A stretch of DNA of 64,000 nucleotides, from positions 1-64,000 of the forward strand of contig JBARKJ010000002.1 in NCBI GenBank assembly GCA_049801375.1, written 5' to 3'. The translations under genes and the position numbers were made by a program. The stretch comes from JBARKJ01 sp049801375 (GTDB lineage Bacteria > Nitrospirota > JACRHJ01). Numbering within the stretch: the first letter of the stretch is position 1; each line of letters starts with the position of its first letter. The notes under the pieces were generated by a model. It searched no databases, was not told where the DNA came from, and saw nothing but the letters and a program-made list of their open reading frames with translations. Of the stretch, positions 17,814 to 27,698 are shown one piece after another.

Positions 17814-18146
17814 CTACCCCCTCTTCGCCAACCTCTCAGCCATTTTCCTCATGAACTTCAGGTCCTCAAGGCCCATAGTGCGTGCCGCATGGGTCAGTGC
17901 TGAAATCTCGGCATCTACCGGAGACTTCTTCCCCGTCCTGAAATCCTCGAAGAGCGTTCCTAGGTCGGTCTCCAAGACGTCCACAATTTTGGCCAAGGTG
18001 TCGAGGGCGACCTGCCGCTGTCCGCGCTCGATCTGCCCTATGTAATTAGTGGACAGGCCCGTGAGTTCGCCGAGCTTCTCTTGTGAGAACCCCTTGGCCT
18101 TCCTTCTCGTCTTTATCTTCGCCCCGATGGTCTTCAGGATTTCCAT
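17814..18146 (-). CDS. XRE-family transcriptional regulator
   Basis: The 110-aa protein has an N-terminal Cro/C1 helix-turn-helix (RRKAKGFSQEKLGELTGL, then YIGQIERGQR, residues ~14-47) and a ~50-residue helical C-terminus that may mediate oligomerisation. It is divergent from the metallopeptidase gene. The intergenic region carries an AT-rich inverted repeat at 18205-18230, a plausible site for this repressor. XRE regulators paired with HExxH metallopeptidases recall the ImmR/ImmA arrangement, where the peptidase relieves repression. Here the peptidase is much larger, so the analogy is tentative. Confidence 0.9.
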   Translation of the reverse strand: MEILKTIGAKIKTRRKAKGFSQEKLGELTGLSTNYIGQIERGQRQVALDTLAKIVDVLETDLGTLFEDFRTGKKSPVDAEISALTHAARTMGLEDLKFMRKMAERLAKRG

Positions 18147-18204
18147 TTCCCCTCCGAATTAAAGGATTCTATTGCCTCAGAGGGGAAATCTGAACACTCT
18201 GTAT

Positions 18205-18230
18205 GTCAATTATTTATAATAAATATTGAC
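18205..18230. promoter_or_regulatory. AT-rich dyad, likely operator of the XRE/metallopeptidase divergon
   Basis: GTCAAT...ATTGAC arms enclose ATTTAT/ATAAAT in a 26-bp inverted repeat located between the divergent XRE and metallopeptidase genes. A TTGACA hexamer overlaps its right end. The symmetry and position fit a repressor site controlling both promoters. Confidence 0.55.
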
Positions 18231-18337
18231 AAATAGCCTTGATTGACGCCAAAATGCAGAATTTGCAGGATGGTAGGCTAGCGGAGTGTTGGAACAACTA
18301 CAAGAGTCGGCGCGAGGTCGGACGGGAAGGTGGAAAA

Positions 18338-19534
18338 ATGACATTGACTGGTATGAATATAACCATTATCGGGCCGCAATTCGTGGCCGTTGACATCCAA
18401 GGATGGGAAACGCGTTCGGCACTACGCGCCCTTGCTGATCTCGCAAGATATGACGGGCTTGAAGCACCTACCGATATAACTGTACGGTTTGAGACATCGG
18501 AAATTCTCAGTTCTTTTGCTACTGATAAGGACAGTGGTAGCAATTACTTGGGATTGTACCCGTTCCTTCACGTCAAGGACGGTTATCCTACAGGCAAAAC
18601 CATTCTTATCGGGTATGACGAGGACGGCAAAACCTCAAGGGAAAAAATCATAAGAACTTTAACGCACGAGTGGTGGCATTTGATCCACGCCTTAAACCGC
18701 AAGCCTGATTTTCAAGACGAGGAACTTGCGTCTAAATGGGAAGCTCTGTATGCGCCGATGGTAGAGGTTGCTTTGAAATCGGAAAGGAGAAAGATGGCGG
18801 AGCGAGGGCAGCTGCAAGACGCATCGCCTATAAATTTTTCTGACATAACCGCCGAAGAGAAGAGACGCAAGCAGGAACGGGATATCTACGAATGCGCGGA
18901 GACCGTAGTTCTGCTTAATTCTACCGTTACAAATAGCTTCCTTGTGGAGCAATTGCTGTCCCACTGCGAATCCCTCGCAAATAAAATAAAACAGTTCATT
19001 AAATTAAGGGACGCGATCCCAGATTATGAAGGTATCAGCCCCGAAGAATACATAGAGCATTACGTGTCATGGATCGGCGACGAGGAGTTCAGGAAAAAGC
19101 GTTACAACGAACTTGCAGACATATTGGGACCAAGTGATTCATTTCCATGGCCCGGTACAGAAGCTTTGGATGGCGGTGGTCTTCTTGAAGGTACTATCTT
19201 CCAGCACGAACAAGGTGTTTTGGGATGGAGTGGTTATCATGTGGGAGCTAATAGTGAACCATCGCGAGCGAGAAGAGAGATACTCGATAAGGTCTACTTG
19301 AATACCCTGCCGACCATCAACTCAAAGGAATACATGCAGGAATGGGATAATCCTCGGACAGGTCCACGGTTACAGAAGATTGCGAACTCTATTGCAGCTA
19401 ACACCCGAAACGCAAAACGGCGAAATGCAGAACGAATGCACATCGCCATAAACGATTGGGAAGAAGATCTCGCGTACCTAAAAAAAATCTACTACGACGG
19501 TAGGTATGACTTCGGGTGGCCTACGACCATGTAA
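18338..19534 (+). CDS. HExxH zinc metallopeptidase-like protein
   Basis: The start is placed at ATG 18338 because GGAAGGTGG lies just before it; an in-frame start at 18239 has no ribosome site and falls in the promoter. The 398-aa product has TLTHEWWHLIHAL (HEWWH at residues 110-114), the zincin active site with two His ligands and the catalytic Glu; the third ligand is not certain. No signal peptide or membrane segment is visible, so it should act in the cytoplasm. The remaining ~280 residues are helical and unfamiliar. It is followed after 48 nt by the NERD-ankyrin gene on the same strand, probably one operon. Confidence 0.8.
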   Translation: MTLTGMNITIIGPQFVAVDIQGWETRSALRALADLARYDGLEAPTDITVRFETSEILSSFATDKDSGSNYLGLYPFLHVKDGYPTGKTILIGYDEDGKTSREKIIRTLTHEWWHLIHALNRKPDFQDEELASKWEALYAPMVEVALKSERRKMAERGQLQDASPINFSDITAEEKRRKQERDIYECAETVVLLNSTVTNSFLVEQLLSHCESLANKIKQFIKLRDAIPDYEGISPEEYIEHYVSWIGDEEFRKKRYNELADILGPSDSFPWPGTEALDGGGLLEGTIFQHEQGVLGWSGYHVGANSEPSRARREILDKVYLNTLPTINSKEYMQEWDNPRTGPRLQKIANSIAANTRNAKRRNAERMHIAINDWEEDLAYLKKIYYDGRYDFGWPTTM

Positions 19535-19582
19535 TACAGGGCTGAAAAATACGCAAGAAGTCCTAAATATTGGGGGAGAAAA

Positions 19583-21964
19583 ATGCCTGTCGAGTTTTAC
19601 TTTGGTGATGAATTTAAGACAGAACACGAGGCGGAGGATCAGAACAGTATTGTTGAATTACTTAAAGAGCGGTTTGATGGAACGGATGGGCTCGTCGCCG
19701 CGCTGTTTAATTTCCACTGCAATGGTAAAGACATCGACCTTTCGATAATCAAGAGAAACGGAATTATCGTCGCCGACATGAAGAGAGGCAGTACCCCCAT
19801 CAACCCTATAAACGGGAGCGAATACGACAGATGGACATGGGGCGACGGCAACGAGGTCAAGGCGGGCGGGCAATATATTAACCCTTTTGAGCAGATCAGG
19901 CAGTATCGAATTGCCTTCAAGGCTTATTTGAAGGACCACAGATTCGACTTCATGTCATCTGCGCAGAAGGCATCTCAATCGTCGTTCGACCATGTTACAG
20001 GCTTGATTGTGGTATCCCCTGACTTGCACAAGGAGAGCAGGATTGACGTGAACTTCGGGATAAACAGGTGGTTTGGCATCATCGGGCTACCCCAATTACC
20101 CTCCAAGACCATCACGGTTAGAAGCCCAGAAATTGACCTGAAGGATGACGAGATCCGAGAACTCGTTAAAGCATTAAATTGCCGTCCTCTTACGACAAGC
20201 GTTACTGCCCCAGCACCACCAACGCCGCCATCACCGCTATCACCTCCACCGCCTCCGCCTACGGACCTATTCGATACTATATACGGCTTTTTCAAAGCCT
20301 GCGATAAAGAAAAACTGCGATTGGAATTAAAAGCTAAAAGTGGATTTATAAGCATAAAGGACGGCACTGGCCGGACGCTCTTGCACAAAGCGGCAGAAGA
20401 TGGACATGCTGAGCTTGCCGAGGCGCTGTTGGAAATTAGGCCTGAATTTGTGAACGTGAAGGATCAAGTCGGCGAGACGCCACTGCACAAGGCAACCTTT
20501 AATGGCCACCATAGGGCGGTGATGATCCTTATCAGCTACGGGTCAGATATTCCCGCACGTAATAACAGCGGTAAAACCGCCGAGGATTTTGCGGTTAGTA
20601 AAAAACTCTTAGAAATAGCTAATTACTTGGAGTTACTGAGGAAACAGAACGAGCGTGAAGATGCACCCGAAGTGGACGAAGATGAAAGCACAAAACCCTT
20701 ACCAATTCTCACCGAGGCCGAGATGGCCGAACGCTTAGACGCCATGACTAAGGAACTTGCAGCCAAACATGACCCTCTGGCTGGAATAAACGACGACCCT
20801 CTGGCTGGGATAAATGATGACTCGTTGGTGAACAATTCTCTTGACACGATGGTGCCACGAATAGAATGCCATGACACGCCACAAGATAATGATGTAGATG
20901 GAATTCCGATTATTGAGGCCATTCGTCGTCTTGGAAGCGGTTTGCATGTTGCGGTCAAAGAAGGCGATGGCGACGCCGTCATCACGATGCTAAAAAAATA
21001 TCCTGATCTTCTAGACATGCAATTTGAATACAGGACACCTCTCTATACCGCAGTCGAAAACGGTCATAGAAATATCGTGGAACTTCTGTTGGAACATGGC
21101 GCTTCTTTAGAAGCCGATAGAGATAAGTCACCTCTCCATGCGGCTGCCGAGAAAGGCTATAAGGACATTGTGGAGTTGCTCTTGGACAAAGACGCGGACA
21201 TAGAAGCTTCTGATGCTATCGAGCATGATACTCCGCTGACGTATGCGGTGTCGAATGGCCACTATGACACCGCAGAACTGTTGTTGAACAGAGGCGCAGA
21301 TCCCAATGACAGCTTGGTTCAGGCGATAATTGAAGATGATTTGTATATGGTAAAGCTTCTCGTAAATCACGGGGCTATCATAGACGAGGAGCACATAGAA
21401 ATATACGCAGGTGAAGAAATAGCGGATTTCCTCAAGGATGCGTTCGAGAAACAGGAGGCCAATAAAGTATATCTGTCTGATGTCAACCCTCTGGCTGGAA
21501 TGCACGAGGACCCTCTGGCTGGAATGCACGATACCCTTCTGAACAGCAAGATTGTCCATACCGCCGCCAATCCTCTGCTTGATGTCCATCCTCTTTTTGA
21601 TGCAGTTCGATACGGAGATTATGAGGGCGTGGAAGACCTACTTAGCAATAATCCCGCCTTAGTCAATGTGTGCGATGGTTCCCAGTTAACCCCCTTACAT
21701 TGGGCAGCAAAAAAAGGACATATCGAAATAGCGAGGTTACTCCTAAAATACAGGTCTGATGTTGATGCCGAGGATATCTATGGCTGGACGCCTCTGCACA
21801 AAGCCGCGCGTTGGGGTCGCAAGACCATAGCCGAGCTTCTTTTGAGAAAAGGGGCTAATGTAAACGCAAGAGCAAATAATGGCTCAACTCCTCTTGATAA
21901 GGCAATACGTTACGAACGACGACAAACGGAGAATTTGCTCCGTCAGTACGGCGGTGTTTTGTAG
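19583..21964 (+). CDS. NERD nuclease-like domain fused to ankyrin repeats
   Basis: In this 793-aa protein the first ~190 residues resemble NERD (nuclease-related) domains, with acidic DIDLSIIKRNGIIVADMK giving the D...D-x-K pattern of the restriction-endonuclease fold. A proline-rich linker (about residues 210-232, six consecutive prolines) leads to at least eight ankyrin repeats in two or three blocks (TLLHKAAEDGHAELAEALL, TPLHKATFNGHHRA, SPLHAAAEKGYKDIVELLL, TPLHWAAKKGHIEIARLLL). Between blocks are repeated short units DPLAGINDD and DPLAGMHED. A good site (GGGGGAG) precedes the ATG. The ankyrins probably bind a protein that controls the nuclease. With the XRE and metallopeptidase genes it looks like a defence module. 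Confidence 0.85.
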   Translation: MPVEFYFGDEFKTEHEAEDQNSIVELLKERFDGTDGLVAALFNFHCNGKDIDLSIIKRNGIIVADMKRGSTPINPINGSEYDRWTWGDGNEVKAGGQYINPFEQIRQYRIAFKAYLKDHRFDFMSSAQKASQSSFDHVTGLIVVSPDLHKESRIDVNFGINRWFGIIGLPQLPSKTITVRSPEIDLKDDEIRELVKALNCRPLTTSVTAPAPPTPPSPLSPPPPPPTDLFDTIYGFFKACDKEKLRLELKAKSGFISIKDGTGRTLLHKAAEDGHAELAEALLEIRPEFVNVKDQVGETPLHKATFNGHHRAVMILISYGSDIPARNNSGKTAEDFAVSKKLLEIANYLELLRKQNEREDAPEVDEDESTKPLPILTEAEMAERLDAMTKELAAKHDPLAGINDDPLAGINDDSLVNNSLDTMVPRIECHDTPQDNDVDGIPIIEAIRRLGSGLHVAVKEGDGDAVITMLKKYPDLLDMQFEYRTPLYTAVENGHRNIVELLLEHGASLEADRDKSPLHAAAEKGYKDIVELLLDKDADIEASDAIEHDTPLTYAVSNGHYDTAELLLNRGADPNDSLVQAIIEDDLYMVKLLVNHGAIIDEEHIEIYAGEEIADFLKDAFEKQEANKVYLSDVNPLAGMHEDPLAGMHDTLLNSKIVHTAANPLLDVHPLFDAVRYGDYEGVEDLLSNNPALVNVCDGSQLTPLHWAAKKGHIEIARLLLKYRSDVDAEDIYGWTPLHKAARWGRKTIAELLLRKGANVNARANNGSTPLDKAIRYERRQTENLLRQYGGVL

Positions 21965-22198
21965 TTGGTCGGAAACGGCATCTTTGACAAATTCTTCGTT
22001 GGGATTGGCCGCCGCTGCTTGTCGCCATGCCACCGCCTGTCCCTCACCGGAGTGATCATGGAAAGGTGTTGGGGTAAAGCAAATAAATTAAAGTCTTGCA
22101 CCATTACGGCCTAATAGATTTGTATTTTTTATTCTTCAAAATACAGGGGTAGGGTTTTCTTTTTCATTGCTTTTATAAGTAATATGAAAGGGGATTGT

Positions 22199-25100
22199 AT
22201 GAAAATCAAGGCAAGGTTTATGGCGGTGGCGGTAATAATGATTTTCTTGTTCATGGGGAATGTAGGAGTTGCTTCTGCGTTGACCGCGACTGTAACAACT
22301 GTCTCGTCAGGCTCTTTAAACAACACCTCGTCATACGGGGTTCCCGTGACATTTACCGCCAAGGTTACGCCGTCCGCGGCAACTGGGACGGTCACGTTCA
22401 TGGACGAGGCGACGAGGCTCGGCACAGGTACGCTTTCCAGCGGCACGGCCACGTTTTCCACGTCCACCCTTTCAACGGGCACGCACTCCGCCATAAGGGC
22501 AGTTTACAGCGGGGACACGAATTATGCGGCCTCGACCTCCCTTGCCATTATTCAGACAGTGACCACACCCACCGCCTTGCCTTCCTTCGCGCCGAAGGTG
22601 GACTACACCACAGGGACATTGAGCGATCCTAAATCAGTTGCGGCCGGGGACTTCAACGGGGATGGGAAGCTGGACCTCGCGGTGGCGAATAACAACGGTA
22701 CCGTGTGCATCATGCTCGGCAACGGGGACGGCACGTTCCAGAGATATGTGGCCTATGCCGCGGGGAACGATACTTATTCAGTTGCGGTCGGGGACTTCAA
22801 CGGGGACGGGAAACTGGACCTCGCGGTGACAAATAGTAACGACAGTACGGTGTCCGTCCTGCTTGGCAACGGGGATGGCACGTTTCGGGCACCTGTGGAC
22901 TACGCCACGGGGAGCGAGCCTTCTTCGGTTACGGTCGGTGACTTCAACGGGGACGGGAAGCTGGACCTCGCGGTGGCGAATTATAACGATAATACCGTGT
23001 CCGTCCTGCTTGGCAATGGGGACGGCACGTTCCAGCGGAAGGTGGACTGCGCCACTGGGAGCGGACCTCGTTCAGTTGCGGTCGGTGACTTCAAGGGGGA
23101 CGGGAAGCTGGACCTCGCGGTGGCCGGCGATAGTAGCGTGTCCATCCTGTTTGGCAACGGGGATGGCACGTTTCTGGGGAATTCGGACTACGGAATTGTT
23201 GGTGCTACGTCAGTTGCGATAGGGGATTTTAACGGTGACGGGAAGCTTGATCTTGCGATAGCAACAATTACGCAGACCGTGTCTATCATGCTGGGGAACG
23301 GAGACGGCTCATTTGCGACTCCGGTTGACTACACCACAGGTTATTCTGATATTCCGTTATATTCCGTTGCAACCGGCGATTTTAACGGTGACGGGAAGTT
23401 GGACCTTGTGGTGATAAATATGTATGGTACCGTGTCCGTCCTGCTTGGCAACGGGGACGGCACGTTCCAATCAAAGGTGGACTACGCCACGGGGGGCGAG
23501 TCTGAATCAGTTGCGGTCGGGGACTTCAACGGGGACGGGAAGCTGGACCTCGCGGTGGCGATTAACAACGGTACCGTGTCCGTCCTGCTTGGCAAAGCGC
23601 TATACCCTGCCGTGACCGGGGTATCGTCCAGCACAAACCTCTCCACGTATGGCCAATCCGTGACATTCACAGCTACGGTCAGCCCATCGTCGGCTACAGG
23701 TACGGTAAATTTTATGGACGGTTCGACGGCATTCGGCGGGAGTACGCTTTCCGGCGGCACGGCCACGTATTCCACGTCAGCCCTCTCTGTCGGCGCGCAC
23801 ACCATAACTGCCGTATACGGCGGTGACACGAATTATGCGGGCTCGACCTCATCGGGCATAACCCAGACGGTGAACAAGATAACAACAACGACCACCGAAT
23901 CGTCCGGCCAGAATCCTTCCGCGTATGGCCAATCCGTGACATTTACAGCGACAGTAAGCCCCTCAACTGCAGGCACGGTGACATTCATGGATGGGGCGAC
24001 CACGCTCGGCACGGGAACGCTTTACAGCGGCACGGCCACGTTTACCACGGTAGCCCTCTCGGTCGGCTCTCACACCATAACTGCAGTATACGGCGGTGAC
24101 ACGAATGATACAGGCTCGACCTCATCCGGCATAACCCAGACAGTAAACCAAGCCATTACCGCGACGGTAACAACTGTCTCGTCAGGCTCTTTAAACGACA
24201 CGTCGTCATACGGGGATTCGGTGACGTTTACCGCCAAGGTTAAACCGACTGCGGCAACCGGGACAGTGACGTTCATGGACGGGGCGACGACGTTCGGCAC
24301 AGGTACGCTTTCCAACGGCATAGCCACGTATTCCACGTCCGCCCTTTCAGCGGGCACACACTCTAACATAGCGGCGGTATACGGCGGGGACACGAATTAT
24401 GTGGGCTCGACCTCTGTCGCCATGACCCAGACCGTAACGAAGGCTACTGCCCTGCCGCTAACCTTTGAGACGCTTTTGGACTACTTCAATGTGAACGGGG
24501 TGGACGGGCCTTGGTCAGTTGCGGTCGGTGACTTCAACGGTGACGGGAAGCTGGACCTCTCGGTGACGAATTATAACGACAATACCGTGTCCATCCTGCT
24601 TGGCAACGGGGACGGCACGTTCCTAATATTTAATAGCAACACTACAGGGAATTATCCTACTTCAGTTACGGTTGGTGACTTCAACGGGGACGGTAAGCTG
24701 GACCTCGCGGTGGCGAATTATGGCAGCAATACCGTGTCCATTCTGCTTGGCAACGGGGACGGCACGTTCAAGACACATGTGGACTACGCCACGGGGTCTT
24801 ATCCTCAATCAGTTGCTGTCGGTGACTTCAACGGGGACGGGAAGCTGGACCTCGCGGTGGCGAATGATGTTACCAGCGGTTACGTGTCTGTTTCCGTCCT
24901 GCTTGGCAACGGGAGCGGCACGTTTCAGCCGAAGGTGGACGTGGACTACGCCGCAGGAAACATTCCATCTTCAGTTACGGTCGGGGACTTCAACGGGGAC
25001 GGGAAGCTGGACCTCGCGCTAATGAATACAGGCAACAATACAATGTTCGTACTGCTGGGCAACTCGCTATACCTCTACCCTACCGTGACCACCGTATCGT

Positions 25101-26503
25101 CCAGCCCGAACCCTTCCACGTTTGGCCAATCCGTGACATTCACAACGGAGGTAAACCCATCAGCTGCCACTGGTTCGGTAACGATCAAGGACGGGGCGAC
25201 GACGCTCGGCACGGGTACGCTCTCTGGCGGTACGGCCACGTTTTCCACGTCCGCCCTCTCTGTCGGAACGCACACCATAACTGCGGTGTACGACGGTGAC
25301 ACGAATTATGCGGCCTCGACCTCGTCGGGCATAACCCAGACGGTTAATACTTCGCCTACTTCAATCATCACAGCACCCGCAAAAGGCGCTGTCATCAGTG
25401 GCTCAAGTTATACCATAACCGGCACGGCCTCGGATGTAGGAGGCTCCGTGGTGAACGTCAAGGTTGGGATCATTCCAAGTGGCGGGACGCCGACATGGTA
25501 CCCGGCGACGGGCACGACTTCACGGAGCTATAAATGGACCCTGCCCGTAAACGGCTCATATACCATCCAAGCGGTGGTTACTGACAATACGGGGAATACG
25601 GCCACTTCAGCGGCGGTGAACGTCACTGTAGACAATACCTTAAAGGTTGCGATAACAGCGCCGCTAAAGGGCGCATTAATCTCGGCCATAGGGACGGTCA
25701 TAAAGGGAACGGCCTCGGATTCAGGCTCCGGCGTGGGGAACGTACAGGTTGGCATTACCGACAGCTTGGGAACTAAGACATGGTACACGGCGATCGGCAC
25801 GACCTCATGGAGCTGTAAATGGCAGCCGACTATCGGAGATGATGGGTCTTATGCTATCACGACGATGGTTACGGACAAGGCGGGGAACCAGAATGTATCT
25901 GAAGTGTTGGTAACGGTCGACACAACCCCGCCGACCTCGGCAATATACCCGCTGCCCCCCGCAAACCTTAATGGTACGACTTATACCATCAAGGGCACGG
26001 CCTCCGATGCTACCTCAGGCGTCAAGAATGTTCAGGTCGGCATCGCCCCGAGCGGCGGCACAACGACATGGCACATGGCGACGGGGACGACTTCATGGAG
26101 CTATAAATGGACTCTGCCTAAAGACGGCAGCTATACAATAGAGACTAAGGCCACGGATAAGGCGGGAAACGCGGAGTCGCCCACTACTTCCGTGAACGTA
26201 AAGGTGGACAAGACGTCCCCGGTGGTGACGATTACCCCTCTGTCTAGTACGACCCTGATCGGGACGACAGCCACTATTACAGGCACAGCCTCGGATGCAG
26301 GTTCCGGCGTATCGGGTGTCCAAGTTGGTATCACACCAAAGGGGAGCACCAATACGACATGGTACCCGGCCAGCGGCACGACCTCTTGGAGCTACACATG
26401 GACACTGCCCACGGACGGTCAATATACTATTAAGGCAATGGCTACCGACAACGCGGGGAATAAAAAAACTACAGCGGCGGTGAACGTAACGGTATCACAA
26501 TAA
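22199..26503 (+). CDS. Giant exported Ig-like / FG-GAP (VCBS) repeat protein
   Basis: Starting at ATG 22199 (AGGGG five bases before), the 1434-aa product begins with a signal peptide (MKIKARFMAVAVIMIFLFMG, cleavage likely after ASA). It is built of Ig-like repeats (GTVTFMDGATTLGTGTL...AVYGGDTNYAGSTS) and FG-GAP/VCBS repeats (VAVGDFNGDGKLDLAVAN, VSVLLGNGDGTF; calcium-binding DxDxDG-like loops), in the order Ig, VCBS, Ig x3, VCBS, Ig. A last third of ~95-aa repeats follows (TITGTASDxxSGVxNVQVGI...TTSWSYKWTLP). No sortase or transmembrane anchor is seen at the C-terminus. It is probably a secreted or cell-surface adhesin-like protein; the ligand is unknown. Confidence 0.9.
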   Translation: MKIKARFMAVAVIMIFLFMGNVGVASALTATVTTVSSGSLNNTSSYGVPVTFTAKVTPSAATGTVTFMDEATRLGTGTLSSGTATFSTSTLSTGTHSAIRAVYSGDTNYAASTSLAIIQTVTTPTALPSFAPKVDYTTGTLSDPKSVAAGDFNGDGKLDLAVANNNGTVCIMLGNGDGTFQRYVAYAAGNDTYSVAVGDFNGDGKLDLAVTNSNDSTVSVLLGNGDGTFRAPVDYATGSEPSSVTVGDFNGDGKLDLAVANYNDNTVSVLLGNGDGTFQRKVDCATGSGPRSVAVGDFKGDGKLDLAVAGDSSVSILFGNGDGTFLGNSDYGIVGATSVAIGDFNGDGKLDLAIATITQTVSIMLGNGDGSFATPVDYTTGYSDIPLYSVATGDFNGDGKLDLVVINMYGTVSVLLGNGDGTFQSKVDYATGGESESVAVGDFNGDGKLDLAVAINNGTVSVLLGKALYPAVTGVSSSTNLSTYGQSVTFTATVSPSSATGTVNFMDGSTAFGGSTLSGGTATYSTSALSVGAHTITAVYGGDTNYAGSTSSGITQTVNKITTTTTESSGQNPSAYGQSVTFTATVSPSTAGTVTFMDGATTLGTGTLYSGTATFTTVALSVGSHTITAVYGGDTNDTGSTSSGITQTVNQAITATVTTVSSGSLNDTSSYGDSVTFTAKVKPTAATGTVTFMDGATTFGTGTLSNGIATYSTSALSAGTHSNIAAVYGGDTNYVGSTSVAMTQTVTKATALPLTFETLLDYFNVNGVDGPWSVAVGDFNGDGKLDLSVTNYNDNTVSILLGNGDGTFLIFNSNTTGNYPTSVTVGDFNGDGKLDLAVANYGSNTVSILLGNGDGTFKTHVDYATGSYPQSVAVGDFNGDGKLDLAVANDVTSGYVSVSVLLGNGSGTFQPKVDVDYAAGNIPSSVTVGDFNGDGKLDLALMNTGNNTMFVLLGNSLYLYPTVTTVSSSPNPSTFGQSVTFTTEVNPSAATGSVTIKDGATTLGTGTLSGGTATFSTSALSVGTHTITAVYDGDTNYAASTSSGITQTVNTSPTSIITAPAKGAVISGSSYTITGTASDVGGSVVNVKVGIIPSGGTPTWYPATGTTSRSYKWTLPVNGSYTIQAVVTDNTGNTATSAAVNVTVDNTLKVAITAPLKGALISAIGTVIKGTASDSGSGVGNVQVGITDSLGTKTWYTAIGTTSWSCKWQPTIGDDGSYAITTMVTDKAGNQNVSEVLVTVDTTPPTSAIYPLPPANLNGTTYTIKGTASDATSGVKNVQVGIAPSGGTTTWHMATGTTSWSYKWTLPKDGSYTIETKATDKAGNAESPTTSVNVKVDKTSPVVTITPLSSTTLIGTTATITGTASDAGSGVSGVQVGITPKGSTNTTWYPASGTTSWSYTWTLPTDGQYTIKAMATDNAGNKKTTAAVNVTVSQ

Positions 26504-26590
26504 TCCCGCCGATGGTGGATGAACTATATAGTTTTGGGTTAGGATGGGGTTTCTTCTGATCTTCTGGAGAGCAGAGTGTTTTCTTTTGGC

Positions 26591-26614
26591 GCCGTAGCCT
26601 TCATTGGCTACGGC
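26591..26614. terminator. Perfect hairpin after the surface-protein gene
   Basis: GCCGTAGCC and GGCTACGGC form a 9-bp perfect stem with a 6-nt loop 88 nt past the stop. There is no clear T-run, so it may be a 3'-end structure rather than a classical intrinsic terminator. Confidence 0.4.
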
Positions 26615-26738
26615 TATGGATCCACCTGATAGGTCAAAGCGATGGCCCTACCGAGGCCGCACCTTATCCACTTCGCGCGAGACTTACTTCCACCGGGTAA
26701 GCATAGAACTCTGCCCGTTGATAACGTCCGAACAGCAA

Positions 26739-27179
26739 TCAACTGATTGGATCGGCCCTCATTGTGCAGCGCCTCTTTGTCCTCAGCGCATAAAAAATCA
26801 AAGCCGCGGTCGCGCCGGATGCATCTATGAAGACATCCGAGACCTTTCCAGTCCTGTTGGCCTCGAATGACTGGTGAAACTCGTCAAGGGCACCGCACGT
26901 ACAAGAAATTATAAACGATAGGATCAGCGCTGTTGAAAAGCCGAAACCTGATTTCCTGAAGGCTCTAAACCAAAGAACGGCCAATATTCCGTAGACTGTC
27001 AGATGGGCTGTTTTTCGGACCACGAAATCAATGTTGTCAACTCTGTGCATCGAAAAGCCAAAGATGTGAATAAAATGGCTGATCATCCCGGATGTAAGGC
27101 TGCTGCCGAACATATCCATCGAGAGCATGGATATAACACTAATCCATAATACACCGGGTATATAGTTTTTTGGATTCAT
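26739..27179 (-). CDS. VanZ-like membrane protein
   Basis: This 146-aa protein has four hydrophobic segments and the VanZ-family signatures VRKTAHLTVYGILAVL and DEFHQSF...RTGKVSDVFIDASG. VanZ proteins give low-level teicoplanin resistance in enterococci, but most homologues are uncharacterised membrane proteins. GGAGG precedes the ATG by four bases. It is isolated, between the surface-protein gene and the repeat at 27395, and is probably chromosomal background rather than defence cargo. Confidence 0.88.
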   Translation of the reverse strand: MNPKNYIPGVLWISVISMLSMDMFGSSLTSGMISHFIHIFGFSMHRVDNIDFVVRKTAHLTVYGILAVLWFRAFRKSGFGFSTALILSFIISCTCGALDEFHQSFEANRTGKVSDVFIDASGATAALIFYALRTKRRCTMRADPIS

Positions 27180-27394
27180 TTTGCCTCCGACAGCATTGAA
27201 CCAGACGTTTCTTTTAAATTCCTAAATTGTTCTCTGGCCGAATTCATTATTATAACATTTCTTGCCTTTTACAACTTGGAGCGGCCAGTCCGTCATTCCT
27301 ATGGTGAAGGGTTTGGTGTGTTTTCTTTTGATTTAGCCGCCGCCTGTTAGGGGCTGCGGCTGAGCAGCTATACTACCTTCGCACTCCACCTTAG

Positions 27395-27677
27395 CCGGAA
27401 AGGTAGCCCGCCGCGGGCAACCCCACTGCGTTTCCCGCCCCCCTGCCTTCCGCCGACCGTCTACAAATCGAGTTTTTACACCCTATCGCATAACAAATTG
27501 ATTATCAAACAGAATTAGCCAACGCCTACTGATAAAGAAAGGATTGGGCACGAGGCCGCTCTAGTAGCTGTATGGCTTCGCTTCGCTTCAATGAGAAGTC
27601 GATGGCTACGAGGTGAGTGTCGGGGAGGAAGTGAAACAGATTAAAAGGGTGAAGGGACGGGCGCGCCGCCCTCAGCC
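27395..27677. repeat. Imperfect ~290-bp repeat, copy A
   Basis: This segment matches 30486-30777 over its whole length. Shared blocks include GGAAAGGTAGCC, GAGTTTTTACACCCTATCG, GCCTACTGATAAAGAAAG, CTACGAGGTGAGTGTCGGGG and GCCGCCCTCAGCC. It ends ~20 nt from the stop of the EVE-HNH gene. The central part has a TTGATTNTCAA dyad and a GGCTTC/GAAGYC hairpin kept in both copies. Confidence 0.8.
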
Positions 27678-27698
27678 GCCGCTCATACTGATTACTTT

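Noticed and set aside
19639..21589. Antisense frames across the NERD-ankyrin gene
   Set aside because: No ribosome sites or recognisable domains; the sense frame has full motif content.
22129..25800. Several long frames on the strand opposite the Ig/VCBS protein
   Set aside because: They are shadows caused by the repetitive GC-rich codon pattern; the plus frame has the signal peptide and clear domains.
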